Positions 23,346 through 33,945 of a stretch of DNA of 64,000 nucleotides are shown here, piece by piece. How positions within the stretch are numbered: position 1 is the first letter of the stretch; each line of letters opens with the position of its first letter. The notes beneath the pieces are model-generated. The model saw only the letters and a program-made list of their open reading frames with translations. It was not told the origin of the DNA and ran no database searches. Made by a program: the position numbers and the translations under genes. The stretch is from Rugalucina vietnamica (Eukaryota > Mollusca > Bivalvia > Lucinida > Lucinidae), in contig OZ024877.1 in NCBI GenBank assembly GCA_964017185.1, positions 320,501-384,500 of the forward strand, read 5' to 3'.

Positions 23346-24008
23346 TTGAAGTCCGCAACAAAGTAGTTTTATACGATAGTCACTGTCATAGTTCAGAATA
23401 ACTTTTGTTTGTATTGGTTTCTGAAGTCGGCCGAGTTGGTCTAATGGATTTCTTTCTCGCTTTGCAATCACCGGTCGGTGCATACCAGTAAATATTCACA
23501 CTGGGTTAATAAAGGTAAACGACTCATAAAGTCAAAGGTAAACAGAAAAGTTCATGCCGGGACCGTCAGCATTTGATACCTTTTACGTAACGTTAAGTCA
23601 ATTACTCAGCAAATGCGTACACTTGGAGGGAAAGTAGCAAATGAAAATACAGTTATGGCAAAAATGTGATTTATTTGTACACAACCTTTGTACATCCAGA
23701 AAGATGCATCAAAACACATTGAAATCAAACTTATTGATTTTATTACATTTATGATATTTTATTGTTCACACTTGTATTTTTTTTTGTAAATTCATTTATT
23801 GATTTTAACGGTAAAATAGTCTCCTGAACTAAGGTCTTGGGGGGATTGTTATTCTGCTGTGCAGATGGACTTGGTGAATCCCCAATTACAAAAAAAAATG
23901 TAACGTGATCACAGCCAGTATTGACCCACCAGTTGGGGCCAAAAATATAAAGATGTTACTGACAGACCATATGATGATTACTGGTTAACCGCTGAGCCTA
24001 CCCATAAA
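23346..24008. other. No gene; possible SINE head
   Basis: A tRNA-like A box (GGCCGAGTTGGTCTAATGG) at about 23429 has no clear B box. Nothing else recognised. Confidence 0.3.
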
Positions 24009-24425
24009 AAGGTACACGTAGACAATGGTCAGGAAATGGCGCAATCAGAAAGAAATTTCCACGCCAAAAACCGAGGAGTGGGAAAAAACTTAATTGACAC
24101 TTGGTTACAAATCCGAGGAGTGGGAAAAAACTTAATTGACACTTGGTTACCGTTACACTAAGAAAACATATCGTAAGCCGCGTGAGTTGCTATATCCAAT
24201 TAGGCGGCCACTCAGTTACCCGAACTTAACTAAAATACGAAAACGTACATAAGGTCAAACAGCACAAACATTCGACACCAAGACATAAAACAATTAGGAC
24301 CACAACAGAAGTCTCGCCTTAAAAACGATAAATAGTCTAAGATTTACTGGGGGTGGGGGTTGGGGGGGGGCTTAAACCGGCTTTACAGGGTCCTAACCTC
24401 ACCCTCATCTTCTGCAAGTGGTTCA
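24009..24425 (-). mobile_element. PLE 3' UTR fragment
   Basis: It starts at the family 3' terminus (GGTACACGTAGACAATGGTCAGG) and runs to the CCTCACCCTCATCTTCTGCA block. A stretch of about 42 bp (CCGAGGAGTGGGAAAAAACT) is duplicated at 24080-24145. Confidence 0.7.
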
Positions 24426-24524
24426 ACTCAAACCATTCATACATGTAAGCCTTATTGGCTTAGTTGGATGATTATATTTGAAGCACGTTTTGGATGTCAT
24501 GTCATCTTAAGTTTTAGTACAGAG

Positions 24525-25375
24525 GTACAAGTAGGCAAAGATCAGGAAAAGGCGCAGTCAGAAAAAGATTCCCACTCCAAAAACCGAGGTGGGAAAAAAC
24601 TAAATTAACAATCAGACAATCAGGTACCTATACCAGGAAAACATATCGTAAGCCGAATGGACAGCTATTTTCCCTATAGGTGGCCACTCATTTACCTAAA
24701 CTTAACTAAAATATGAAAAAATACATAAGGCGCCAAGGCGTCTTTCTGATTCCTCCACTTTTCTGATAATTGCTTACTTTTACCTTTTCACGATATTTCT
24801 CTTTGTATTGGAACCTGATTGACAATTTATGTTTTTCCCACCTTGGTTTTCGGAGTAGGAATTGCTTTCACCTTGCGCTATTTCTTGATCATTGCTTGCG
24901 TTTACAGTTTCGTTCTGATTGCGCCATGTCTGATCATTGCTTACTTTGACCTTTTTACAGGACACAAAGCACCTGACAGGAAAGGATGGGCAGCCTTGTC
25001 TTTTTAGAGCATATTCTTAACCACAGATTTGAAACTCCAAACAATGGTATGAAATCGGTCATCCATTGCGTTGATTTACAAGAGGGTGAACTTATTGTAG
25101 AACTAACTAATTGTTGTGAACCACTGCAGAAGCTTAGGATGAGGTTAGGTACTTGTAAAATCGATTTAAGCCCGCCAGTATTTTGTGTTACTGATCCTTC
25201 CAAGGCGATACTTCTGTGGTGGTTCTTATTGTTTTATGTCTTGGTGTTAAACTTTTTGTGCTGTTTGCGCCTAATGTATGTTTTCGTATTTTTTTTATGT
25301 AACCGTGTGGCCACCTATTACGAAAATAGCTGCTCATTCGGCCTGCGATATGTATACTGAGAGGAATTAGAAACT
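24525..25375. mobile_element. Cluster of PLE 3' fragments in both orientations
   Basis: A minus-oriented end (24525-24740) meets plus-oriented ends (about 24745-24785 and 24810-24960), followed by a plus-oriented 3' UTR piece (about 25118-25375) with CCACTGCAGAAG and GTGGCCACCTATTACGAAAATAG. Mixed tandem and inverted pieces are typical of PLE insertions. Confidence 0.65.
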
Positions 25376-26514
25376 TAAGTGTTGTCTTTAGAAAGTTCCT
25401 GCTTTGAACAAAAGCGAAAGTTTTGTTTCTTGTTATAAACTTTGCTTACAACAACATTTCTGTGTCAATGTTGGTTTGTCAAAAAACAATAAATTTGCTA
25501 AGGGACTGTCTATGGTCAACAGTTTGATGCCATGGTCAAAATCTGAGTGTTCAAGTTTATTTATCAAATCGAAGGTTTTGGTGCATGATGCCCTAAATAA
25601 CCATAAACCTCTATAAAATTTATGTCTCGATCCACTGTAGCTTAAAACAGTTGTCCATAGATAACGTCATACGTCGAAAATTACACTTAAGACTGAATAA
25701 ACGTCATTAACGTGGCCAATCAAAAACGTCATTAACATGGCCATTCTTTTTGCATCTTTTCGTGTTTGCAGAATTATTTTTCGATTTGCTTTTAAAATCT
25801 TGATATGGTATCGATTTATGCACTGCAAGCAGTTCTAAGCATGAGCACAAACGACCGATCAGTCGTGGGTTACGTCGCATTGACGTTTGAAATGTCGGTG
25901 ACTCTTGTTTTCAAGTAAAAGGTGGTTAATTAATTAACCATTTTAAACAAATGGGCTTATCATTTATTGATTCTAATAAAACACGTGTTTTAAAAAAGGT
26001 ACCTCCATTCCTGACGTTGACGTGACGCTAACAATTAAAAGATAAACAGTACAAACACCGAAAACGGGTATCGAAATTCAAATTCAAGAACATAAATGCT
26101 TCGTCCGCGTTCCAATAGACATCAACTTTTGTCATTTATCATGAAAGTCTTTTCCTGGCGTAAGAAAACGTCGAAAGTACACTTTCATGTTTGACGTCAA
26201 AAACAAAACTTCACGTTTTGAAGGATAAAATTTAAACCTAACAATATTTCGGGCGTATTCTCACACCTTGATCACGGACGTACACACTCGTTATTTTGCA
26301 TTGAGCGAAAACGGCACTTATCATGGACTTTAATCAATCCAAAATGACGTAACTCTGTTACATTTGACGGAATCCAAAATTTTAAATGCTCAATGTGAAG
26401 CACAAACTACACACTGCCACAATCAAATATACAAACTGGTTTTATTCAAAATCAATCTGAAAATAAGAAAACAATGAGTAATGTTGAAAACTTAAGTTTC
26501 TAATTCCTCTCAGT
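25376..26514. other. No gene recognised
   Basis: AT-rich. CGTCATTAACGTGGCC is repeated at 25700-25745. No exon or known element seen. Confidence 0.4.
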
Positions 26515-26995
26515 ATATAAGTACTTGATTGTTAATTTAGTTTTTTCCCATCTCGATTTTTGAGATCTTTTTCTGATTGCGCAGAAGTATCGCCTTGGAA
26601 CGATCAGTAACACAAAGTTACTGGCGGGCTTCAACCGGTTGTACATGGCCATAACCTCACCCTCAGGTTCTGCAGTGGTTCATAACATTTTAGTTATACA
26701 AGTAGGAAATGATCAGGAAAATGCGGAATCAGAAAGAAATTCCCAATAGTGAGCAGTTATTTCGCAATAGGCGGCCACTAAGTTACCCTAACTTAAATAA
26801 AATTACGAAAACGTACTAAAGGTTCAAACAACACAAAAATTCGACTCCAAAACATAAAGCAAATGGAACCACAACAGAAGTATCGCCTTGGAACGATCAA
26901 TAATATAAAATTACTGCGGGGGTGGGGTAGGTGGGGGGAGGCTTAAATCGATTTTACAGGTGCCTAACCTCACCCTCATCTTCTGCAGTGGCTCT
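26515..26995. mobile_element. PLE 3' fragments, mixed orientation
   Basis: A plus-oriented end piece (26515-26583) abuts minus-oriented pieces (26583-26700 and 26696-26995) carrying TATCGCCTTGGAACGATCA and CCTCACCCTC blocks. Confidence 0.65.
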
Positions 26996-27282
26996 AATAT
27001 ATACAAATATAAACAAGCAATAAGAAAAATCATGTTAAAATATAAAACATATGTACCATAACGGAAAGCAGGATGAGCAGCTATTGAAGTGAGGTGGTCA
27101 CAGTGACAAACAAATTGCAGAGGGCTAAGTAAAAAGCCAAATCATATTCGGTTAGCCACAAAGAACATTTTTATTCAATAACAATGCAGAAACAATTCAT
27201 CTCTTTGTCGTACGTAAACGTAAATTAACATTAAATACAGACAAGCAAAAAAAAATGTGATGGACATTAACAAAAATGTAGT

Positions 27283-27328
27283 ATCGTGTATAACCTTATA
27301 CATTAGTATTTTAAAGCAATACAGTCAT
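27283..27328 (-). promoter_or_regulatory. SECIS of a deiodinase relic
   Basis: Minus strand reads ATGA-C-TGTATTGCT, a loop with AAAA, then GGTTATACA-CGAT. Eight of nine stem positions pair, counting wobbles. It is closest to the gene C SECIS, and flanking sequence (TATTTCGCATGTGT) also matches the gene C 3' UTR. It lies about 600 bases downstream of the GPCR stop on the same strand. Confidence 0.7.
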
Positions 27329-27679
27329 TTAATAGCATCACAATTTTACAGAACTATATTTCGCATGTGTTGCTTACAATGTACACTATACAAGAACACC
27401 GAAGGACCTTTGATGATCAGAAATTGACCGACTCAGTAATAAAAGAAAAACAGAACTTTAAAATGATTGAGGCATCTATGAAAATGGTTTAGAAAACAAA
27501 AAGTTGTCACACCAAAATTTGTAATCTCACCATGTACACCTAAATGCTCAGGCGAACGCTGAAAGAAAATATAAATTTGGTAGTCTTGATATGTCTTACA
27601 TTAATTTAGGACAAAAATACCTTAAAGCTCAGACAGTTACACATTAGCATTAGTAAAAATTAGATCCTTGTTTGACACT

Positions 27680-27900
27680 TTGGCGCCGTTTAACATAATT
27701 TTGCAGCCAATTTTAAATTGTCCGGTTAGTAGTAAAGGTACGAATCTGCTCTTAACCTATCCGCGCAGCGGAAACGGCACCATTATTCTTCTGCAACAAC
27801 TCTACTTCTAAGGTTGAAGCTGTTATAAAGAGTTTATTTATCAGCATTACAAAAATTAATGGATTTCTTCGTTAACTGGGTACAAAGGCAGTTTTGGTTC
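27680..27900 (-). pseudogene. Deiodinase C-terminal relic
   Basis: Minus-strand translation gives NWLQNYVKRR, matching EWLQNYVIRR of gene C and ENYVKRH of gene A. Further upstream only weak similarity remains (NNGAVSAARIG against ENGVVKLKGLG), with stops between. The order of this tail and the SECIS at 27283 is the same as in the intact genes. The amino-terminal half and the Sec codon are gone. The relic ends about where the GPCR coding region begins. Confidence 0.65.
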
Positions 27901-27922
27901 TCAACTGACCACTCAAAAGTGT

Positions 27923-29248
27923 CTATGCACGCCTACAGTTAAGAAATTCATATATCTGTATTACTGTTTTCTTTATAACCAGTCGAAACGGTTTTATTCG
28001 CCCAATGTTTATAATAGGATTGCAGGCACTATTAAGCATTGCCATAGACACAAATAAGAATCTCACCCCACGAGGCAAGGGGCCAGTGATCATTTGGATT
28101 ATAACCATAAAATCAAGCGGTGTCATGAAAACGTTTAAAGACATAAGCAAGATTCCAAACGTAACCATAACGCGGTTTTGTTTTTTCCATCCAACACTAC
28201 CGTTGCTCGTTTGACTACTTCCAACTTTCTTCCTAAATGTACCTCTTGCACACGTATTTGCAGCTGACGCCTGACAATTTCGATCTGTGTAATTATCTTT
28301 TATGCGCTTTGATTCACAAGCCGTTGAGGGACCGGCCTTTGGCTCGTGCATTGCGGATTGGACCATTATTTTGGTGGTACTGCCGCTAGTTTCACGTCCT
28401 GTGGTATCCATAGAAACTAGCTTAGATGTGTTTGCAGCTCCTAGAGTATTAGATTTCCACAAATGATTTTCTTGAGCACGACAGCATGCTAGCTCATCAC
28501 CATTTGTCGCATGTTTTGGTGCCACGTTTATGACACCTACCGACCTCAATCTCTTTCTGACATAAATGAATAAATACACATATATGATGTTAGTACATAA
28601 CTGAGGCGGAACCAACGGTGGAATAGTTAACAATGCAAAGGCAACAGGCTCATTGCCTTCAAACAGGTAAATAGTTGAACAGTGTTTAACAGTTTCACCA
28701 AATCGAGCAAAGGATAAAAAGTGAATAACATAAAATAACAAACAGAGCCCCCACACTGCCAATATTTGCATCAAATGTTTTATAAACGAGGAATCATTTA
28801 TGTTTACTTTCCTCATTATAGACCGCAGACGATTTACACAAATAAGCAGCGTGTGACACAGAGTCGCAGACTGCGCAAAAAAGTACATGTAAATCATAAA
28901 GGCACATGTTTCGTATTTTGTATTTTGAAATACAGTAGGAAAAACTATCCCTGGAATGGCCGTTATTCCAACAAGCAGGTCCGTTAAACTTAAACTAAGA
29001 AGCTGAACATTCACGTTGTTTTTCAATGCATTTCGGCTAGTAATCAGACATATAAGTACAAAACTATTTGCTACTATAATCCATGTGGATATGGATATCA
29101 TAATGATAAACAGCCATAATGGGAAGCTAAAAAATTTAGCGTTCGAGATATTACTGTTTACATCATTTAAGATTGATACATTCTCATTTATGATTTCCTC
29201 ATTATCTAAGTATGTGGTATTCTCATATGATGTTGGTGATATGTCCAT
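27923..29248 (-). CDS. Rhodopsin-like (class A) G protein-coupled receptor
   Basis: Intact single-exon frame of 441 residues with seven membrane segments. The first 40 residues carry N-glycosylation sites (NTT, NVS, NIS). Class A landmarks: N61 in TM1 (VANSFVLI), D90 in TM2 (LSLTDLL), C115 and C190 as the likely extracellular disulfide, W166 in TM4, and N410-P411 in TM7. Two switches are altered: VNR (138-140) replaces DRY at the end of TM3, and NPIIN replaces NPxxY. TM6 lacks the usual CWxP. The third inner loop is long (about 230-355) and basic. The ligand cannot be named. The gene is followed on the same strand by a deiodinase relic and SECIS. Confidence 0.88.
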   Translation of the reverse strand: MDISPTSYENTTYLDNEEIINENVSILNDVNSNISNAKFFSFPLWLFIIMISISTWIIVANSFVLICLITSRNALKNNVNVQLLSLSLTDLLVGITAIPGIVFPTVFQNTKYETCAFMIYMYFFAQSATLCHTLLICVNRLRSIMRKVNINDSSFIKHLMQILAVWGLCLLFYVIHFLSFARFGETVKHCSTIYLFEGNEPVAFALLTIPPLVPPQLCTNIIYVYLFIYVRKRLRSVGVINVAPKHATNGDELACCRAQENHLWKSNTLGAANTSKLVSMDTTGRETSGSTTKIMVQSAMHEPKAGPSTACESKRIKDNYTDRNCQASAANTCARGTFRKKVGSSQTSNGSVGWKKQNRVMVTFGILLMSLNVFMTPLDFMVIIQMITGPLPRGVRFLFVSMAMLNSACNPIINIGRIKPFRLVIKKTVIQIYEFLNCRRA

Positions 29249-29744
29249 TGTTTGGCTAGAAAAAATGATTTCAGATTATAAATTCAATCTCAAGAAAAGG
29301 AAGGAAACTATTTTCTCTTCGTCTGAGATCTAAATTTTAACAACTTCAAATGTGTTTCTATATTCAAATCATTTAAGTTTTTGACAATGTCATATACATT
29401 TTGTATTCTTTGTGCTTATTTTATTTCAGGAAAAACTGACTTAAAAGCTATAAAAAGAGAAACACGTTTGATTTCTCTTATTTTAAGTCTAAGTATTCAC
29501 ATAGTTGTAGATATGTGGGTAATATTGGCACATTTGCAATATAGTGGTATACAATAGGTTGTGAATATACATATTTTAGATGAAAACATGAATTAAATAA
29601 AACGCTTCTGTGTGAGTTAAATTACCATAAATGCAAGTTTATTCAATAATACGGCGATTTAATCAAGTTTCATCTAATTTTGAGCAGATCTGAAAAATTA
29701 TATTCGTGTATATATGACTCATGTAACCCGTAGTTTAACTATAT
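29249..29744. other. 5' flank of the GPCR gene
   Basis: AT-rich, no gene or repeat recognised. Any promoter or 5' UTR exon of the receptor would lie here. Confidence 0.35.
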
Positions 29745-30003
29745 AAATTAACTGTGTAGCTTGACGTAGGCAGGTAACTGCATTCCTCTCTTGTGAGGCA
29801 AGTTGGTGTAGGCAGGTTACTACAATCCACTCTCGTGAGTCAAGCTGATGTAGGCAGGTTACTGTAATCCACTCTTGTGAGACAAGTTGGTGTAGGCAGG
29901 TTGCTACAATCCACTCTTGTGAGACAAGTTGGTGTAGGCAGGTTGCTACAATCCACTCTTGAGAGACAAGTTGGTGTAATCCACTTTTGTGAGGCAAGTT
30001 GAT
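29745..30003. repeat. 42-bp minisatellite, about six copies
   Basis: The unit GTAGGCAGGTTACTACAATCC plus CACTCTTGTGAGACAAGTTGGT repeats head to tail. Because 42 is a multiple of three, the minus strand stays open and encodes a 14-residue repeat (HQLVSQEWIVATCL). I regard that as a by-product of the repeat. Confidence 0.85.
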
Positions 30004-30154
30004 CACAATGTCACTTGTTACACCATTCTTTAATGTTGACGTCGAGTTAGAATCTTACAGATTGTAACACTCATAGCATCATGCAAGAACGGTGTACTAA
30101 AAGAGAAAAAATATAAACAGAAAGTTATCACAAACAAATAGTTCAATAGCTGAG

Positions 30155-30385
30155 TCGCATCAGGGTTGTGTTTTGGCTTGAATCAATCTTTGCTTGCTTA
30201 TTTTGTGGTTTTATGCCCCAGTTAACAATTTTCCAGACGGATGCACTTCTTTTTGAGCAATAACCAATAACATGTGAGAGTATATGTTTATTGCTCAAGG
30301 ACACAACACGACACGAGTGGGGTTCGAATCCACGACCCCTCGATCTGGAGTCCGACGCCATAACCACCAGGCTAATGCACTCCCC
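30155..30385 (-). repeat. tRNA-derived SINE (CCTTGAGCAA core)
   Basis: Minus strand: AGCCTGGTGGTTATGGCGTC, B box GGATTCGAACCCC, then GTGTCCTTGAGCAATAAAC and a tail near AATAAGCAAGCAAAG. Same family as 13345-13556. Confidence 0.7.
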
Positions 30386-31419
30386 TTGACTCAATCTGAA
30401 GTGACAGCATAGTTAGAGACTTGCACTTTCTGTAAAAAAAAAAAAATAAATAAATTGGTGTCTTTCGATGCTAAAGCCATTTACACGTAGACTATACTGT
30501 GACAGTCGTTTACAATCACACATGTATTGGTTTAGCAATTCTCAATTTTCAAACATCCAAAAGTAACTATATTACTTATAAAACTTCTAAAATATTATTT
30601 GTCTATAACCTGCACTGAAAAGTTTGTTTCTGTCAAAGTGAACAGAGTTGTGCCACAAGCACTTTAATAATGGGTGGGGTGGTTGTCACAAAAATGACCA
30701 TGTTAGTCCGGTATCGAATCAAACCGAACTCGCTGAAATGGGCGCATGATATAACAGTCTGTTATAATAGACGTCGACGTCTTTCGCTTATTTTGGCAAA
30801 GTAAAGTTACACGTGGTACTGATCCGGCGTGGCCATTTTTCTGACCACTTAAGTGCAAGTCCCACTGAATCGTAAGCAATCGTACGATTGTGCAATCATT
30901 AGATTTGTGATAAGACTGCGGATGCAAATTATGTAAAATGTTTTCCAGCGTGTTTATGCTTTCTTAATTTGCATATCGGAGCCGAAGAAATGGCCCTTAA
31001 AATATTATCTAGATAATCTTTTAGCGATCTTAAGCGATCTTAAGCGCAGTGGGACCGACACTTTACAGTTGTAAAATCAAACCCTTATGACACACAAAGA
31101 AACGAAATTCACTGCTTATGAATTGGTTTACCATGAAATGAAAAAAGTGGCTAAACTTCGAATATGTAGCGTTGTTCACTCTTGTTCTGATATTGTCGTT
31201 AATCAGAGAGATTTAAGTACGGGTGTATATTTAACTTATTTGACATAAAATGTCAATTTCACCTACCAGACAACTGTTATTGTCATGTTTTAAACACTAT
31301 GAGTGCTAATCTGCTTCTTGCACTGCATTTGAACACTTTGACTTCTTGTCATTGTAGATCTGTACATATATAGTATGGGCAGCGAAAACTTAAAATAACA
31401 AGAACTCCGCTGAGGCCGA
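30386..31419. other. No gene recognised
   Basis: Contains an A-run at 30436 and an AGCGATCTTA duplication at 31023-31043. No exon seen. Confidence 0.35.
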
Positions 31420-32562
31420 TATCGCACCTGCATCGGGCAAAGTCAATAGACCGTGAAATATAGTTCAAGGGCACCGGATCAAGGTGCGTGCTTGAAGGGC
31501 ATGTCAAGTGCAAATACTATGCAAGGTTTCAGACTCGCAGCTATCTCTGATGTCGAGAAAACCAAACTTCGACGTAAAAATTTTCAAAGTCAGTGGACCG
31601 TGAAATATAGGTCAAGGGCACCGGGTTAAGGTGCGTGCTTAAAGGGTATGTCAAGGACAATTACTATGCAAGGTTTCAGACTTGCAGCTATCTCTGATGT
31701 CGAGAAAACCAAACTTCGACGTAAAAATTATCAAAGTCAGTGGACCGTGAAATATAGGTCAAGGGCACCGGGTTAAGGTGCGTGCTTAAAGGGTATGTCA
31801 AGGACAATTACTATGCAAGGTTTCATACTCGCAGCTATCTCTGATGTCGAGAAAACCAAACTTCGACGTAAAAATTTTCAAAGTCAGTGGACCGTAAAAT
31901 ATAGGTCAAGGGCACCGGGTAAAGGTGCGTGCTTGAACAGTATGTCAAGGACAATTACTGTGCAGGGTTTCAGACTCGCAGCTATCTCTGATGTCGAGAA
32001 AACCAAACTTCGACGTAAAAATTTTCAAAGTCAGTGGACCGTAAAATATAGGTCAAGGGCACTGGGTTAAGGTGCGTGCTTGAACAGTATGTCAAGGACA
32101 ATTACCATGCAAGGTTTCAGACTCGCAGCTATCTCTGATGTTGAGAAAACCAAACTCTGACGTAAATGTTGAAAAATTTTTCAAAGTCAGTGGACCGTAA
32201 AATATAGGTCAAGGGCACTGGGTTAATGTGCATGCTTGAACAGTATGTCAAGGACAATTACCATGCAAGGTTTCAGACTTGCAGCTATCTCTGATGTCGA
32301 GAAAACCAAACTTCGACGTAAAAATTATCAAAGTCAGTGGACCGTGAAATAAGGTCAAGGGCACCGGGTTAAGGTGCGTGCTTGAAGGGTATGTCAAGGA
32401 CAATTACTATGCAAGGTTTCAGATTCGCAGCTATCTCTGATGTCGAGAAAACTAAACTTCGACGTAAATGTTGACGGACGGACGAACGAACGGACGAACG
32501 TACGTACGGACGGACGGAAATTTGAACTCCTATATCGCACCCTGCTATAAGCAGGTGCGATA
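31420..32562. mobile_element. Helentron-like non-autonomous element with 148-bp core repeats
   Basis: Perfect 12-bp inverted ends (TATCGCACCTGC at 31420-31431; complement at 32551-32562) enclose about seven tandem units of 148 bp, each with GTCAGTGGACCGTGAAATAT and GCAGCTATCTCTGATGTCGA. An ACGG/ACGA microsatellite follows (32473-32518), then a terminal hairpin (32533-32562). This order of core repeats, tetranucleotide tract and 3' hairpin is that of bivalve pearl elements, now regarded as Helitron/Helentron derivatives. Long frames inside arise from the repeat. Confidence 0.7.
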
Positions 32563-32576
32563 AAAATCAGAGCAAC

Positions 32577-32828
32577 GGTTGGCGCCTTATGTGTGTTTTG
32601 TTTAAAAAAAATTGTGCTGTTGGCGCCTTATGTGTGTTTTCATAGTTTTAGTAGGTAACTGAGTGGCCACCTATTGGGAAAATAGCTGCTCATTCGGCTT
32701 ACGATATGTTTCATGGTATAAGTACCTGATTGTTAGTTTGGTTTTTTCCCACCTCGGTTTTTGGAGTGGGAATCTTTTTCTGATTGCGCCTTTTCCTGAT
32801 CTTCGCCTACTTGTACCTTTACTATTGG
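32577..32828 (+). mobile_element. PLE 3' end fragment
   Basis: It begins in TTGGCGCCTTATGTGTG and ends with the family terminus CTTCGCCTACTTGTACCTTT. It sits 14 bp after the element ending at 32562. Confidence 0.75.
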
Positions 32829-33061
32829 GACATCTTACACATGGTAGAAGATGCGAATAGCCTGTTACCAGTAGGGGAAATCTGCAACTACTGTTCCCAG
32901 ATAAGGATTACTGTCTTCTGTTATCAGTTTATGATGACTGTAATTGTCTGAGGGTAGATCTGCGAAACCTGCTTCCTCTTAGTTTTCTTGTTGCCTATGG
33001 AATACAACAATATATTTTCAATGCATGTTTGTAAACATATCGTGTCAATTCCGTGCTGTTT

Positions 33062-33268
33062 CTTAATCACTCGATCATCTCACCGCTATGTCTGGTGTAG
33101 GTTCGAGCCCCGCACTTGCCACATGTGAGACAGGCCAAATTCTGCTTGCGGGTGTGCCAGGTGGTTTTTCTCGGGGTTCTTCCTTTTTCGCCCACCTTCT
33201 GATTGGCCCATCTCATATGAGCTGAAATAATCTTAAAAGGGACGTAAAACTGAATTAAAAATAAAAAA
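33062..33268 (+). repeat. tRNA-derived SINE
   Basis: A weak A box is followed by the B box AGGTTCGAGCCCC, then GGTTTTTCTCGGGGTTCTTCC, and a 3' end GGGACGTAAAACTGAATTAAA with an A-rich tail. This is a frequent bivalve SINE layout. Confidence 0.65.
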
Positions 33269-33424
33269 AGAATAATAAATAAAAAATTAAAAAAAATCCG
33301 TGATCCGTGAACGAAACAGATAAAACGGGACAAAGTTCGTCACGGGGAGACGGTAGAGATGCATAGTGATAGGGCAGTACCATTTTTCGTACGAACAGGT
33401 AAATAATGGTGAACAACTGTAATT

Positions 33425-33830
33425 TTTACCGATGCTTTCTAGCACCGTGGATCACTGGGTGCTTCCTTCGTCCCTATATAAAAGGTTTTGTTTGATTTTT
33501 ACTATAGGTCCCGAAAGGATTTGGTTTTGTTTATTTCAGGTACCAGATTTTTTTCTACAATAATTCATAGAATTTGGTCAAATATTTGATTTGATCCTAA
33601 TGAAAGATTTTCAAATCATGATATAGTGCTTTGAATGCAATTTTATAGTAACATTTATGTTGATTCGTTAAAAAGTGATATAAATGAAGCAATTTATGTT
33701 ATTGTCGTCTCTGTTTTGTGGAGATTTACTGTGTTAAAGAAGTAGAGCAAAATCCGTTACCAAAAGTCAAACAAAACCTTTTTATATCGGGACCTAGGAA
33801 GCACCCTGTGGTGGATAGCGTTGACCGGTG
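33425..33830. mobile_element. MITE with about 60-bp inverted ends
   Basis: Left TGGGTGCTTCC plus ATATAAAAGGTTTTGTTTGA and the right-hand complement near 33765-33830 form long inverted repeats. The interior is non-coding. Confidence 0.65.
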
Positions 33831-33849
33831 AAATAGGGAGTAATATTCA

Positions 33850-33945
33850 ATAAAAATAAAACAGATATTTTTAAGAGCAGTGGACATATTAATGGGAAAG
33901 GGGATGGGCCATACCGCGGTTTCTGAAGCCTCTTCAGTGACCCGT
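33850..33945 (+). mobile_element. Fragment of the ATCCTTTAAGAGCAGTG family
   Basis: One arm only: AAGAGCAGTGGACATATTAA, GGGCCATACCGCGGTTTC and CTCTTCAGTGACC. Confidence 0.6.

Noticed and set aside
29719-30006. 95-codon repeat protein
   Set aside because: A 42-bp minisatellite automatically keeps a frame open; no signal peptide, splice site or conservation.
31795-32070. 91-codon frame in the tandem array
   Set aside because: It follows the 148-bp unit structure of a non-coding transposable element.
29719-32562. CRISPR-like arrays
   Set aside because: The repeats are contiguous tandem units without unique spacers, in a eukaryotic setting.
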